Source: Chroococcidiopsis sp. CCMEE 29
GTDB taxonomy: Bacteria > Cyanobacteriota > Cyanobacteriia > Cyanobacteriales > Chroococcidiopsidaceae
Length of the DNA stretch: 64,000 nt
Assembly (NCBI RefSeq): GCF_023558375.1
Contig: NZ_CP083761.1
Span: 2,660,001 to 2,724,000, forward strand
Direction: 5' to 3'
The notes under the pieces were generated by a model that did not search any database, had not been told where the DNA came from, and saw nothing but the letters and a program-made list of their open reading frames with translations. Made by a program: the position numbers and the translations under genes. Positions within the stretch are counted from its first letter, which is position 1. Every line of letters starts with the position of its first letter. Positions 28,595-36,740 of this stretch are shown here, piece after piece.

Positions 28595-29536
28595 ATGAGT
28601 AGTCGTCCAATTATTCTTGGCATTGTCGGTGACAGCGCAGCTGGTAAAACAACACTGACTAAGGGGATTGCTCAGGTACTAGGTCCAGAAAATGTCACGA
28701 TTATCTGTACCGATGATTACCATCGCTACGATCGCCGTCAGCGAGCCGAGATCGGAATCACAGCGCTGCACCCTGACTGCAACTACGTGGATATCATGCA
28801 GCAGCACCTGTCTCTATTAAGAACCGGACAACCGATCCTCAAACCAGTTTATAGCCACAAAACAGGTACTTTTGAGCCGCCGCAGTATATTAAACCCAGT
28901 AAATTCGTAGTCGTTGAGGGATTGCTCGGTTATTCTAGCCGGGGGGCGCGGGACTGCTATGACGTGAAAGTTTATCTGGCACCACCTGAGTCTCTACGCG
29001 CCCAGTGGAAGATTAAGCGCGATAGTCTAAAGCGGGGCTATACCGAGGAACAGGTTGTTGCAGAACTCCAAAAGCGGGAACCCGACTCGGAGCAATTCAT
29101 CCGTCCCCAACGTCAATGGGCAGATGTAGTAGTCAGTTTCTACCCGCCCAAAGAAGAATCTGAGCAGAGCAATGGTCACTTAAATGTGCGTTTGGTACTC
29201 CGACCTACGATTCCACATCCTGATTTAACGGAGATTGTCAACCTCACCAGTGCCAATCCCACGCCAGCAATTCGCCTGGGACTAGACCGGGATATGAGCA
29301 AGCCTGTCGATGTCCTCGAAATTGATGGTCATGCCAAGGAAGAACGGGTGAGAGAACTAGAAAAAATTATATGTAGCGATCTGCCCCATTTAAGTAATAT
29401 CTGCACCCTAGACGGCAACCCAGAGCTTGGTAAGCTTACTGGGACAACCGGGGAGACGCTTCAGAGTTACCCCCTCGCACTGACACAGCTACTAATTACG
29501 TATCACATGCTCAAGGCTACGCAAATTTACCAATAG
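28595..29536 (+). CDS. Phosphoribulokinase/uridine kinase-family protein (PRK paralogue)
   Basis: 313 residues with a P-loop near the N-terminus (GIVGDSAAGKTTLTKGIAQV), the CTDDYHRYDRRQRAEIG region that resembles the substrate-binding part of phosphoribulokinase, and VVEGLLGYSSRGARDCYDVK. It lacks the paired regulatory cysteines expected for the Calvin-cycle enzyme near the P-loop (Gly-Cys-Gly-Lys-Ser is here Ala-Ala-Gly-Lys-Thr). This suggests the second PRK-like protein of cyanobacteria rather than Prk itself; the substrate is not known. It follows the broken kinase gene by 137 bases. Confidence 0.82.
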   Translation: MSSRPIILGIVGDSAAGKTTLTKGIAQVLGPENVTIICTDDYHRYDRRQRAEIGITALHPDCNYVDIMQQHLSLLRTGQPILKPVYSHKTGTFEPPQYIKPSKFVVVEGLLGYSSRGARDCYDVKVYLAPPESLRAQWKIKRDSLKRGYTEEQVVAELQKREPDSEQFIRPQRQWADVVVSFYPPKEESEQSNGHLNVRLVLRPTIPHPDLTEIVNLTSANPTPAIRLGLDRDMSKPVDVLEIDGHAKEERVRELEKIICSDLPHLSNICTLDGNPELGKLTGTTGETLQSYPLALTQLLITYHMLKATQIYQ

Positions 29537-29537
29537 G

Positions 29538-30266
29538 CTACAGAATATCAGTTATAGAGCCGCCAAACACTGCCAAGCCGTAATACTTCCAAGGCACCGC
29601 TACTACGTGGAATCCAGCTTTCGTCAACATTTGCAGATGTCCTGACAAAGTTGCTAACTGGTCATGGCTGGAGTGACCTTGAGTGCTACTAGTTCCTAGG
29701 CAAGAGCGGATCTTTGCTAGGGTTGTTCCTTGCTGAGCAGTCCAGTCTTCTCGCACAGACTGATAAACCTCTGCTAATGCTGGGGATTCAGGCAAGATTG
29801 GGTCGGCATTCCAAAACCAGCCTTGAGGGGTAAGGCTTTCACTAATCCGCTGAAATAACTTCAACTTCATCTCGTCCTGAAGATGGTGAATTGCCAAGGA
29901 TGAGACACAAGCATCAAATCCAGTTCCAATTTCCACCGCAGCGGAGTTGTTTGCCCAGTCGCCAAAGTCTATCTCTATTCCTGTCCAGCGATCTGTATAT
30001 CCAGCTGCCTGGATTTTTTGTTGGGCAAACTGGAGCATACGTGGTGAGTAATCCACTGCAACTACTTCGGCAGATGGGCAGCGACTCAGGACCTTGAGAC
30101 TAAGTTCTCCAGTACCACATCCTAGTTCAAGAATGCGATTCGTCGTGATGGGGAGACAACGAGTAATTGCATCCAGCATTTCGTCATACCGAGGCAACAT
30201 CTGCCGAATTCCCGTGTCAAAATCGGCGGTGTTAGCGAAAACTTCTCCTGGAAATAGTTGTGTCAT
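29538..30266 (-). CDS. Class I SAM-dependent methyltransferase
   Basis: 242 residues from the ATG at 30266 (MTQLFPGEVFANTADFDTGI); a start four codons upstream is possible. The SAM-binding motif I is RILELGCGTGELSLKV, followed by EVVAVDYSPRMLQFAQQK (acidic motif) and a conserved CVSSLAIHHLQDEMKLKLFQ region. The substrate cannot be told from sequence. Its end abuts the PRK-like gene tail to tail. Confidence 0.85.
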   Translation of the reverse strand: MTQLFPGEVFANTADFDTGIRQMLPRYDEMLDAITRCLPITTNRILELGCGTGELSLKVLSRCPSAEVVAVDYSPRMLQFAQQKIQAAGYTDRWTGIEIDFGDWANNSAAVEIGTGFDACVSSLAIHHLQDEMKLKLFQRISESLTPQGWFWNADPILPESPALAEVYQSVREDWTAQQGTTLAKIRSCLGTSSTQGHSSHDQLATLSGHLQMLTKAGFHVVAVPWKYYGLAVFGGSITDIL

Positions 30267-30406
30267 AGAAAAAAGCAAGGGGAGTCGTCTATTTACAACC
30301 TTGTTTGTAAGAGTGCTCCTGTGTCTCTATAAGATTACTGACTTTTGCAAGAAGACTACAACACAAAACTGAGAATAAGATTTTATTAGTTTTAACAGGT
30401 CGAATT

Positions 30407-31057
30407 ATGCAGCAGCACGAGCAACTGACGATTGCCGAGTACCAGGCGACAGCAGAATCTTTTCGTGAGGGAACTTGGGATCATAATGTCTCACAGAATC
30501 GTGATGCTTTAGTAGCAGCGATGCCTAGAAGCCCTGGTAAGATTCTCGATCTAGGCTGCGGACCAGGGCGAGATCTGGTTGCCTTTAAGCACCAGGGTCA
30601 CACAGTCATTGGTTTGGATGCTACACCAGCATTCGTGGAAATGGCACAACGGATATCGGGCTGTGAAGTCTGGCAACAGTCTTTTCTTAACCTTAAGCTT
30701 CCACCGGAAAGCTTTGATGGGATTTTTGCCAATGCCTCGCTAATTCACGTTCCGCGGACTGAAATGGTTAAGGTGCTGAGGAATTTGTGGCGATCGCTCA
30801 TTCCTAGTGGAGCAATTGTGATGTCCATGGTGCGTGGAGAGGGTGAAGGCTATATTTCCCGTCCCACTGGATATCGCTATATTACGCGCTGGGAGTATGG
30901 AACCTTAGCTTTGCGTGTAGAACAAGTCGGATTTGAAATTCTCCATCACTACTATCGACCTCCTGGTTTGCCCTGTGCAGATCAGCCGTGGCTAGTGATT
31001 GTAGCTCGTAAAAGAGGCAGGGCAAACGCATCTGATGGTGAGAGTTTTGCGAAGTAG
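30407..31057 (+). CDS. Class I SAM-dependent methyltransferase
   Basis: 216 residues with KILDLGCGPGRDLVAFKHQG (SAM motif I), TVIGLDATPAFVEMAQRI and FDGIFANASLIHVPRTEM. The family is the broad Methyltransf_11/25 group; the substrate is unknown. It is divergent from the preceding methyltransferase gene, with a 140-base shared upstream region. Confidence 0.85.
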   Translation: MQQHEQLTIAEYQATAESFREGTWDHNVSQNRDALVAAMPRSPGKILDLGCGPGRDLVAFKHQGHTVIGLDATPAFVEMAQRISGCEVWQQSFLNLKLPPESFDGIFANASLIHVPRTEMVKVLRNLWRSLIPSGAIVMSMVRGEGEGYISRPTGYRYITRWEYGTLALRVEQVGFEILHHYYRPPGLPCADQPWLVIVARKRGRANASDGESFAK

Positions 31058-31079
31058 TCGTTGCTGACAAACAGTTTAC

Positions 31080-32168
31080 TTATGAGCGAGACTGCAAGAT
31101 CTTAAGGAACCATCTTTCAAACCGATCGCCCAAAGCCTCCAGTGAATATTCAGCTTCGGCTTGTTGACGGCAGGTGTAGCGGTTAATTTCATGTAGACGC
31201 CCGATCGCATCTACTAACCCTGCCACACTATCTGGTTCTACCAAGAAGCCTGTTTTTCCATCTTGAATAATCTCAGCAGGACCGCCACGGCGATAGGCAA
31301 TTACTGGCACACCACAACCAAGCGCTTCTATCGCCACATTTCCAAACGCTTCTACCCACCGGGGTGTCATCAGCATTGCCCGACACTGGCGCAGTGCTTG
31401 CTGCATTTGGGCAGTTGAGAGAAATCCTAGGTATTCAAAGGGTGCATCTGGGTAGTCCTGACAAATCTTTTGCCAGTAGCTCTGATCCTGGATTTTACCC
31501 ATGATTTTTAGGGGAATATTCGCGATTTTCGCTGCGGCGATCGCATCTTCCAATCCTTTTTCTGGGGCAATCCGACCTAACCACGCTAACTTTGGTTGCG
31601 GTTGGCTGCAAAACTGATAAAGGGATAAATCAATGCCACTGCTCAAACAAGCACACTGCTGGTCAAGGTTAAATGTTGCCGCCTGTGAGGGAGTATAAAA
31701 GGCGATCGTCCCAGGAAAGCGCTCTGCCACTTGTGCAACAATTTGATCCATTGCCTCATAGAGTGAACCCATACTGACAAAGTGGGCAATGGGACGAGTG
31801 AAAAAAGGTGTTAGGTAAAACGGCAACCAATCGTAAGCAAAATTAACAATCAAGTCGTATTCAGCTTGCACCTGGTAGGTGTATTCCCACATATTTGCCA
31901 ACACTGAATTCCCTGGCATCGTAATTGGAGCATTGCGTTCTTGGCTTTGAGCAATAATTTGCAGGTTTCCAGGAATCTGCACTAGCGGCATTGATTCAAC
32001 TGTCGAGCCTTGGGGAGCGACGATTTTTAGAATATGACCCCGCCGGAGCATTTCTTGAGCAATGTTATACAAGCTCAATTCAACTCCGCCTCCTAGTCCA
32101 GTGCCTAGTGGTCCAACGGGAGTCGAGACAAATAATAGTTTCAAACAGTGGTGAGGAGAACTAGTCAA
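31080..32168 (-). CDS. Glycosyltransferase family 4 protein
   Basis: 362 residues in two Rossmann-like domains (GT-B). The N-terminal donor loop is GLGGGVELSLYNIAQEMLRR. The C-terminal domain has APEKGLEDAIAAAKIANIPL and the nucleotide-sugar site VEAFGNVAIEALGCGVPVIA, with the E-x7-E pair. A role in polysaccharide or glycolipid synthesis is likely; the sugar is unknown. Confidence 0.88.
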   Translation of the reverse strand: MTSSPHHCLKLLFVSTPVGPLGTGLGGGVELSLYNIAQEMLRRGHILKIVAPQGSTVESMPLVQIPGNLQIIAQSQERNAPITMPGNSVLANMWEYTYQVQAEYDLIVNFAYDWLPFYLTPFFTRPIAHFVSMGSLYEAMDQIVAQVAERFPGTIAFYTPSQAATFNLDQQCACLSSGIDLSLYQFCSQPQPKLAWLGRIAPEKGLEDAIAAAKIANIPLKIMGKIQDQSYWQKICQDYPDAPFEYLGFLSTAQMQQALRQCRAMLMTPRWVEAFGNVAIEALGCGVPVIAYRRGGPAEIIQDGKTGFLVEPDSVAGLVDAIGRLHEINRYTCRQQAEAEYSLEALGDRFERWFLKILQSRS

Positions 32169-32195
32169 AGTATAAAGACTGAAGATGTTATCAGT

Positions 32196-33329
32196 TTATG
32201 GCAAAAGCTCTGTTTCCGATTCATTGACAGATAGAGAGATAGGCACTTGACTCGGCTCAGTAGATTTTTCCCTAAGGAGTTGATGCTGCTTACTAGTTTC
32301 CTTCTCCGAAGAAATTCTCTTACCAGCTTTCGCCAATGTCTCACGCTGGTTGATCAAGTAGATGCTAACTAGGGTGAGGCAGACTCCTACCCATTGAAGT
32401 GGACTAAGAGTTTCGGAGAGTAACAAGTTGCCAAACAGCAGGGCAAATACAGGTGTAAGAAAAGTAAGCGAACTCAGACTTGTGAGATTGCCACTAGAGG
32501 CAAAGTAGAAAAATAAACCATAAGCGATCGCGCTGCCAAAAACCGTTGAATATCCCAACGCTGTCCACTCGGCTAGATCAAGATTTACCCATTGCTGCGA
32601 TTCCATGCCAGCTGAGAGTGCAAACAATGGCAATCCACCCAGAATCATGTGCCATCCCGTTGCTATCACTGGGTCAGCGTGGCGGCAAACGAAGCGAATC
32701 AGCACTGTTCCCACAGCCATAGAAAGAGCTGCCAGCAGCATCAACCATTCACCACTTTCAAGTAGGGAGTAGGGATTAGGTAGGGGTAGAGGCGAGTTTA
32801 TCAGCCGTACCTGTAAGCCAACAGATAGTCCAGGTAAACTCGCCCCTCCAGAAGTGTTAAAAGACACAAGATTCAGAATCCAAGCATCCGGTAGACCAAT
32901 TAAACCGATGCCCAGCACACCAAGAAACAATCCCAGCCAACCCCACAGACCAATTCTTTCTCCAAACAGCCACAACGACAGCAGGGCAACAGCCAATGGT
33001 TGAGAGTCAATCATCACCGATCCCAAACCAGCAGTGGTTCTAACTAAGCCCTCTGCCAGAAAGCCTTGAAACAGCGCCCCATCTATCAGGGCAAATAAGG
33101 CAATCCATAGCCATGCTGCCCAACCCTTGGGCTGAGGTCTGCCCATTGCAACTGCTGCCCCTACCACTAACATCCCCGCTGGCACTAGACGCACTCCAGC
33201 CATGAATAGAGGAGTGGTGTGGGGTATTACGCCTTTCATCGCTACCATCGCTGTACCCCACAGGAAAAAGGGTGCAATTAAGAGTAAGGAAGCAAACGGT
33301 AGTCTTGATTCAGTCAGTTTTAAATGCAT
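32196..33329 (-). CDS. EamA/DMT-family transporter
   Basis: 377 residues with about ten hydrophobic segments in two EamA repeats, e.g. PFFLWGTAMVAMKGVIPHTT at the start, GSVMIDSQPLAVALLSLWLF and FLTPVFALLFGNLLLSETLS. Inner-membrane export of a small metabolite is likely, substrate unknown. Residues about 160-190 are encoded by DNA with AGTAGGGATTAGG-type repeats (32761-32850) in frame between the two halves, another in-frame repeat insertion. The C-terminal 50 residues are hydrophilic and unconserved. Confidence 0.88.
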   Translation of the reverse strand: MHLKLTESRLPFASLLLIAPFFLWGTAMVAMKGVIPHTTPLFMAGVRLVPAGMLVVGAAVAMGRPQPKGWAAWLWIALFALIDGALFQGFLAEGLVRTTAGLGSVMIDSQPLAVALLSLWLFGERIGLWGWLGLFLGVLGIGLIGLPDAWILNLVSFNTSGGASLPGLSVGLQVRLINSPLPLPNPYSLLESGEWLMLLAALSMAVGTVLIRFVCRHADPVIATGWHMILGGLPLFALSAGMESQQWVNLDLAEWTALGYSTVFGSAIAYGLFFYFASSGNLTSLSSLTFLTPVFALLFGNLLLSETLSPLQWVGVCLTLVSIYLINQRETLAKAGKRISSEKETSKQHQLLREKSTEPSQVPISLSVNESETELLP

Positions 33330-33476
33330 CGGATGGCTGACAGCTCAGTTTAATACGAGACAGGGCTTTTCCTGATTGTACTCAACTATGTATTTTTGTG
33401 AAGGGCTTGAGACTAAATCAGCGCATCGGAAACGATGTACTTCTGAGAGCAAACGCATCTAAAATCCAAAACGGTA

Positions 33477-34871
33477 TCAGCTTTGCCCCATTCGCTCTAG
33501 TAAACAGGCGGCAATCCGACGAGCTGCTCCTGGTTTACCCATCCGCCGGAAGCCATTTTCAGCAATTCGCTTTAGTCGGTCTGGATCGCTGAGTAAGGAC
33601 TTTACTGCATCGGCAACTTGAGTTGGTTGCTCCACTAGAATCACGGATGCGCCTAAATGACGGCTTTGAGCTTCAGCAAAAGCGTAGGTAAATTGAGGAC
33701 CTTTGCCAGGAATAGTAATCGCCGGTTTACCTAAACCCACAAACTGTTCTGTTGCTGTCCCAGCCATGGCGATCGCTACTTCTGCCAGATGCAAGCAGTC
33801 GTTATAGGCGTGTTGAGCTAGAATCAAATATGCATTTTTCTGGCTAAATGTCAAGGGATTTCGATTGGCAAGCAAAGAGAGGTGTTTTCTTGACTCCTGT
33901 ACGGACGGGTTTAACCCAATTGGTTGTTTGACAACAGGGATGTCTAATAAACCCGCCCCTACGGCTTGTTTGAAACCAGCGTTGACGAGAAGTTGACATA
34001 AAGGTTCTAGGTTTAAACCGGGGGCGATCGCACCGAGAAATAGGAGGGAGCGATCGGGGAAGACATCGAGCAAACCCGCCACCGCCACGAGAATTTGCTG
34101 CCAGTTGTCGTAAGCTTCCGGTGGTCTGGAACCGGGGAGAAGGAGAATAGTGAGCGATCGCTTTTGTTCTTGCTTTATTTGGGGCGAGATCATCGGTTCC
34201 AGCCGATCCATCATCGGGTTTCCCAAATCGCAAGCAGGAACTGCCCACTTTTGTAATGTCTCTGTTGTCAATGAGTCTCTAGGAAAAACTGCTTTGCAGC
34301 GGGGACGACTCATCAGCCACCGTTCCCAAGGTAGATACACTGAACCTGCCCATTTTTCCCAACGCTGAAACAGCGATCGCCGGGGTAACCAACCACCTTC
34401 ATCCCGCAGATAGTATTCTGACCTCGCCGTGCCGACAAAGGCATAGTTAGCACCACTCAACCAGGCAAATAATAAGGGGACTATATCTCCCACAGCTAAA
34501 ATCACCCCGCCTTGTTTTGCCCACCTGCGTACTGCACTAAGCTGAGAAAAAGTTAGTTGCACTAATCCTCCCTGCAAATCTCGCACCAGTTGCTGTCCAT
34601 CCATGTAGATAAAGCCACCGGAGGGCATGGTTTTTACTGTTCCGATCAAGGGAATACCTAGCTGAGTGTAAGCTCTTCCTTCGCCAACTAAAGGCAAAGC
34701 AGCTATACTGAGCGGAGTTTGCTGCTGTAGTTCCTGCAAAATGCGGACAGCAATGATATCCTCTCCATGACCATTGCTCAGGCAAAGTAACCGAAACTCA
34801 GGAGTTGGAAGTTGGCTATTCTGGGCTTGGGACTCCAGGTAGTTTGAGAAAAATTCTGATAAATCGCTCAT
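33477..34871 (-). CDS. LpxB-like (lipid-A-disaccharide synthase-related) protein
   Basis: 464 residues, related to the GT-B protein family annotated lipid-A-disaccharide synthase-related in cyanobacteria. Motifs are LCLSNGHGEDIIAVRILQEL, YAFVGTARSEYYLRDEGGWL, and a C-terminal donor site AMAGTATEQFVGLGKPAITI followed by PGKGPQFTYAFAEAQSRHLG. It is not LpxB itself; the substrate is not established. Residues about 303-330 correspond to DNA with a dispersed repeat TAAACCCGCCCCTAC (33948-33962), also found at 841-855, so this region may again be an in-frame insertion. Confidence 0.85.
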   Translation of the reverse strand: MSDLSEFFSNYLESQAQNSQLPTPEFRLLCLSNGHGEDIIAVRILQELQQQTPLSIAALPLVGEGRAYTQLGIPLIGTVKTMPSGGFIYMDGQQLVRDLQGGLVQLTFSQLSAVRRWAKQGGVILAVGDIVPLLFAWLSGANYAFVGTARSEYYLRDEGGWLPRRSLFQRWEKWAGSVYLPWERWLMSRPRCKAVFPRDSLTTETLQKWAVPACDLGNPMMDRLEPMISPQIKQEQKRSLTILLLPGSRPPEAYDNWQQILVAVAGLLDVFPDRSLLFLGAIAPGLNLEPLCQLLVNAGFKQAVGAGLLDIPVVKQPIGLNPSVQESRKHLSLLANRNPLTFSQKNAYLILAQHAYNDCLHLAEVAIAMAGTATEQFVGLGKPAITIPGKGPQFTYAFAEAQSRHLGASVILVEQPTQVADAVKSLLSDPDRLKRIAENGFRRMGKPGAARRIAACLLERMGQS

Positions 34872-34930
34872 TCAGAAACAAAAATTAATAAAAGCGTGTC
34901 TTATTAGCAGGAGTATAGACCTTATACCAT

Positions 34931-34955
34931 TTTGGATTTTAGATTTTGGATTTTG
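34931..34955. repeat. ATTTTGG-type repeat upstream of the protein kinase
   Basis: ATTTTGGATTTTAGATTTTGG, the same unit as the ribosomal-cluster tracts. Confidence 0.8.
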
Positions 34956-35047
34956 TAACTCTGGCTAGTTGGTAATTTAAAGAGGAGCGAGAGGTAAGAG
35001 GCAAAATTACTCAGACTTTTGAGTTGTGCAGTGGTTGTGAGAGGGAT

Positions 35048-36633
35048 ATGCAAGCAGGTAAAACATTGCAGCGTGGGAAATATACCCTGGAGCAGGAACT
35101 AGGGCGGGGTGGCTTTGGGATTACATTTAAAGCTACTCATCACTATTTGCACCAGCTGGTCGTGATTAAAACGCTGAATGAATCGCTGCGGCGAGATCCT
35201 CAGTTTGCTAAGTTCCAACGCCAGTTTCAGGACGAGGCAAGACGATTGGCTGCCTGTTCCCATCCCAATATTGTCCGGGTGAGCGACTTTTTCCTGGAGG
35301 ATGAGCTGCCCTACATGGTGATGGATTATATCCCTGGTCAAACCTTGGATGCAGTTGTGTTCCCTGATAATCCCTTGCCAGAAGCGATCGCGATTCACTA
35401 CATTCAGCAGATTGGGGCAGCTTTGCAGGTGGTACATCAAAATAACTTGCTGCACCGGGATGTTAAGCCCCAAAATATCATCCTGCGTCAAGGTAATCAG
35501 GAGGTAGTGCTAATTGATTTTGGTATTGCGCGGGAGTTTACTCCAGGCTCAACCCAGACTCACACAGGTATGGTTTCAGAAGGCTATGCGCCAATTGAAC
35601 AGTACCTCTACCAGGCACAGCGCACACCAGCAACGGATGTTTATGGTTTAGCAGCAACACTCTATGCTTTATTGACAGCACGAGTTCCAGTGGCAGCCAG
35701 TTTACGTGATCGCGTTCCCATGCCAGCCCCCCAGGATCTGCAACCTCATTTGAGTCATGCTGTTAACGAGGCAGTGATGCGTGGGATGGCAGTAGAAGCC
35801 CGGTTTCGACCTGCCACAATAGTTGAGTGGCTGTCGCTGTTACCACCTTCCGAGACTGGGAGACTTGCAGCTGACAAACCAAGTCAATACCAACACAGAC
35901 AGCAGCAACTGTGGCTTTTATTCCCCAACATCATAGCCCTGTTACTACCCCATCCCGACGCGCTGCTGTGATTCCAGCAGCAAAACGAGTCGTGCCTCGT
36001 GGTCTGTTAATTTTGACAGGAGTAGCGATCGCTGGACTTGCAGCGGCTGCCCTCAGTGCTGTTTTACCTAACTCTGAGCAGCAACCTGCAGAGGCACCCA
36101 TTGTCCAACCTAACAGTGAACCCTCGCCGGATGGCAGCAACGAGGTGACACCGCCGCCAGCCGTTGAAACCCCAACTCCCACTTCTCGCCCTCGGCAATG
36201 GCGCAGATTCTTAGAAAGAGAATCGCCACAACCTGCACCAGTTGAAACTCCGTCTCCGAGCCCATCACCTACACCCGAAGATTCTCAGACACCGCCAGAG
36301 CCAGAAGCATCACCTGCGCCCAACGAAAGCCAAACACCACCAGAGCCAGAAGCATCACCTGCGCCCGACGAAACCCAAACACCACCAGCGCCAGAAGCAT
36401 CACCTGCGCCCAGCGACTCCCCCTCTCCGGTAGAGACAACACCCTCACCACCAGCGCAGCCCTCTCCTACTAACGAAGCGCCGCCAGAACCAATCCAAAC
36501 GCAGTCATCTCTTCCTACCGTGCTGACACAAACTGAACCAGATAATCGCGTCTATCAAAATGCTGTTGACTCAAAGCATCAACGCCAGCATAAACCGGGT
36601 AAGGAAAAGAAGGAAAAGCGGCAGCGGCGATGA
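35048..36633 (+). pseudogene. Serine/threonine protein kinase with a frameshift before its membrane segment
   Basis: The first part (35048-35971; TTG at 35024 is an alternative start) is a Hanks-type kinase: [11 protein letters not shown] glycine loop, catalytic [16 protein letters not shown] motif in [10 protein letters not shown], then [12 protein letters not shown]. The second frame (in phase to 36633) gives [20 protein letters not shown], a membrane helix (GLLILTGVAIAGLAAAALSA) and a proline-rich tail with three 15-residue tandem repeats of the type SQTPPEPEASPAPNE. A one-base loss near 35881 would explain the switch. The kinase domain may still be made alone, but untethered. A sequencing error is the alternative. 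Confidence 0.8.
36283..36417 (+). repeat. Three 45-base tandem repeats, proline-rich kinase tail
   Basis: Three near-identical 45-base units encoding SQTPPEPEASPAPNE, SQTPPEPEASPAPDE and TQTPPAPEASPAPSD. Such units may vary in number between strains. Confidence 0.75.
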
Positions 36634-36740
36634 CTAATTGCAAACATAGGGATGGAGATTAATTAAAATTTGCTTGAAAACCCCAACCTTGACCTAGGAA
36701 ACCGCTAAAATTCCAAAAAACTCGCTCGTGGCATCTACCC

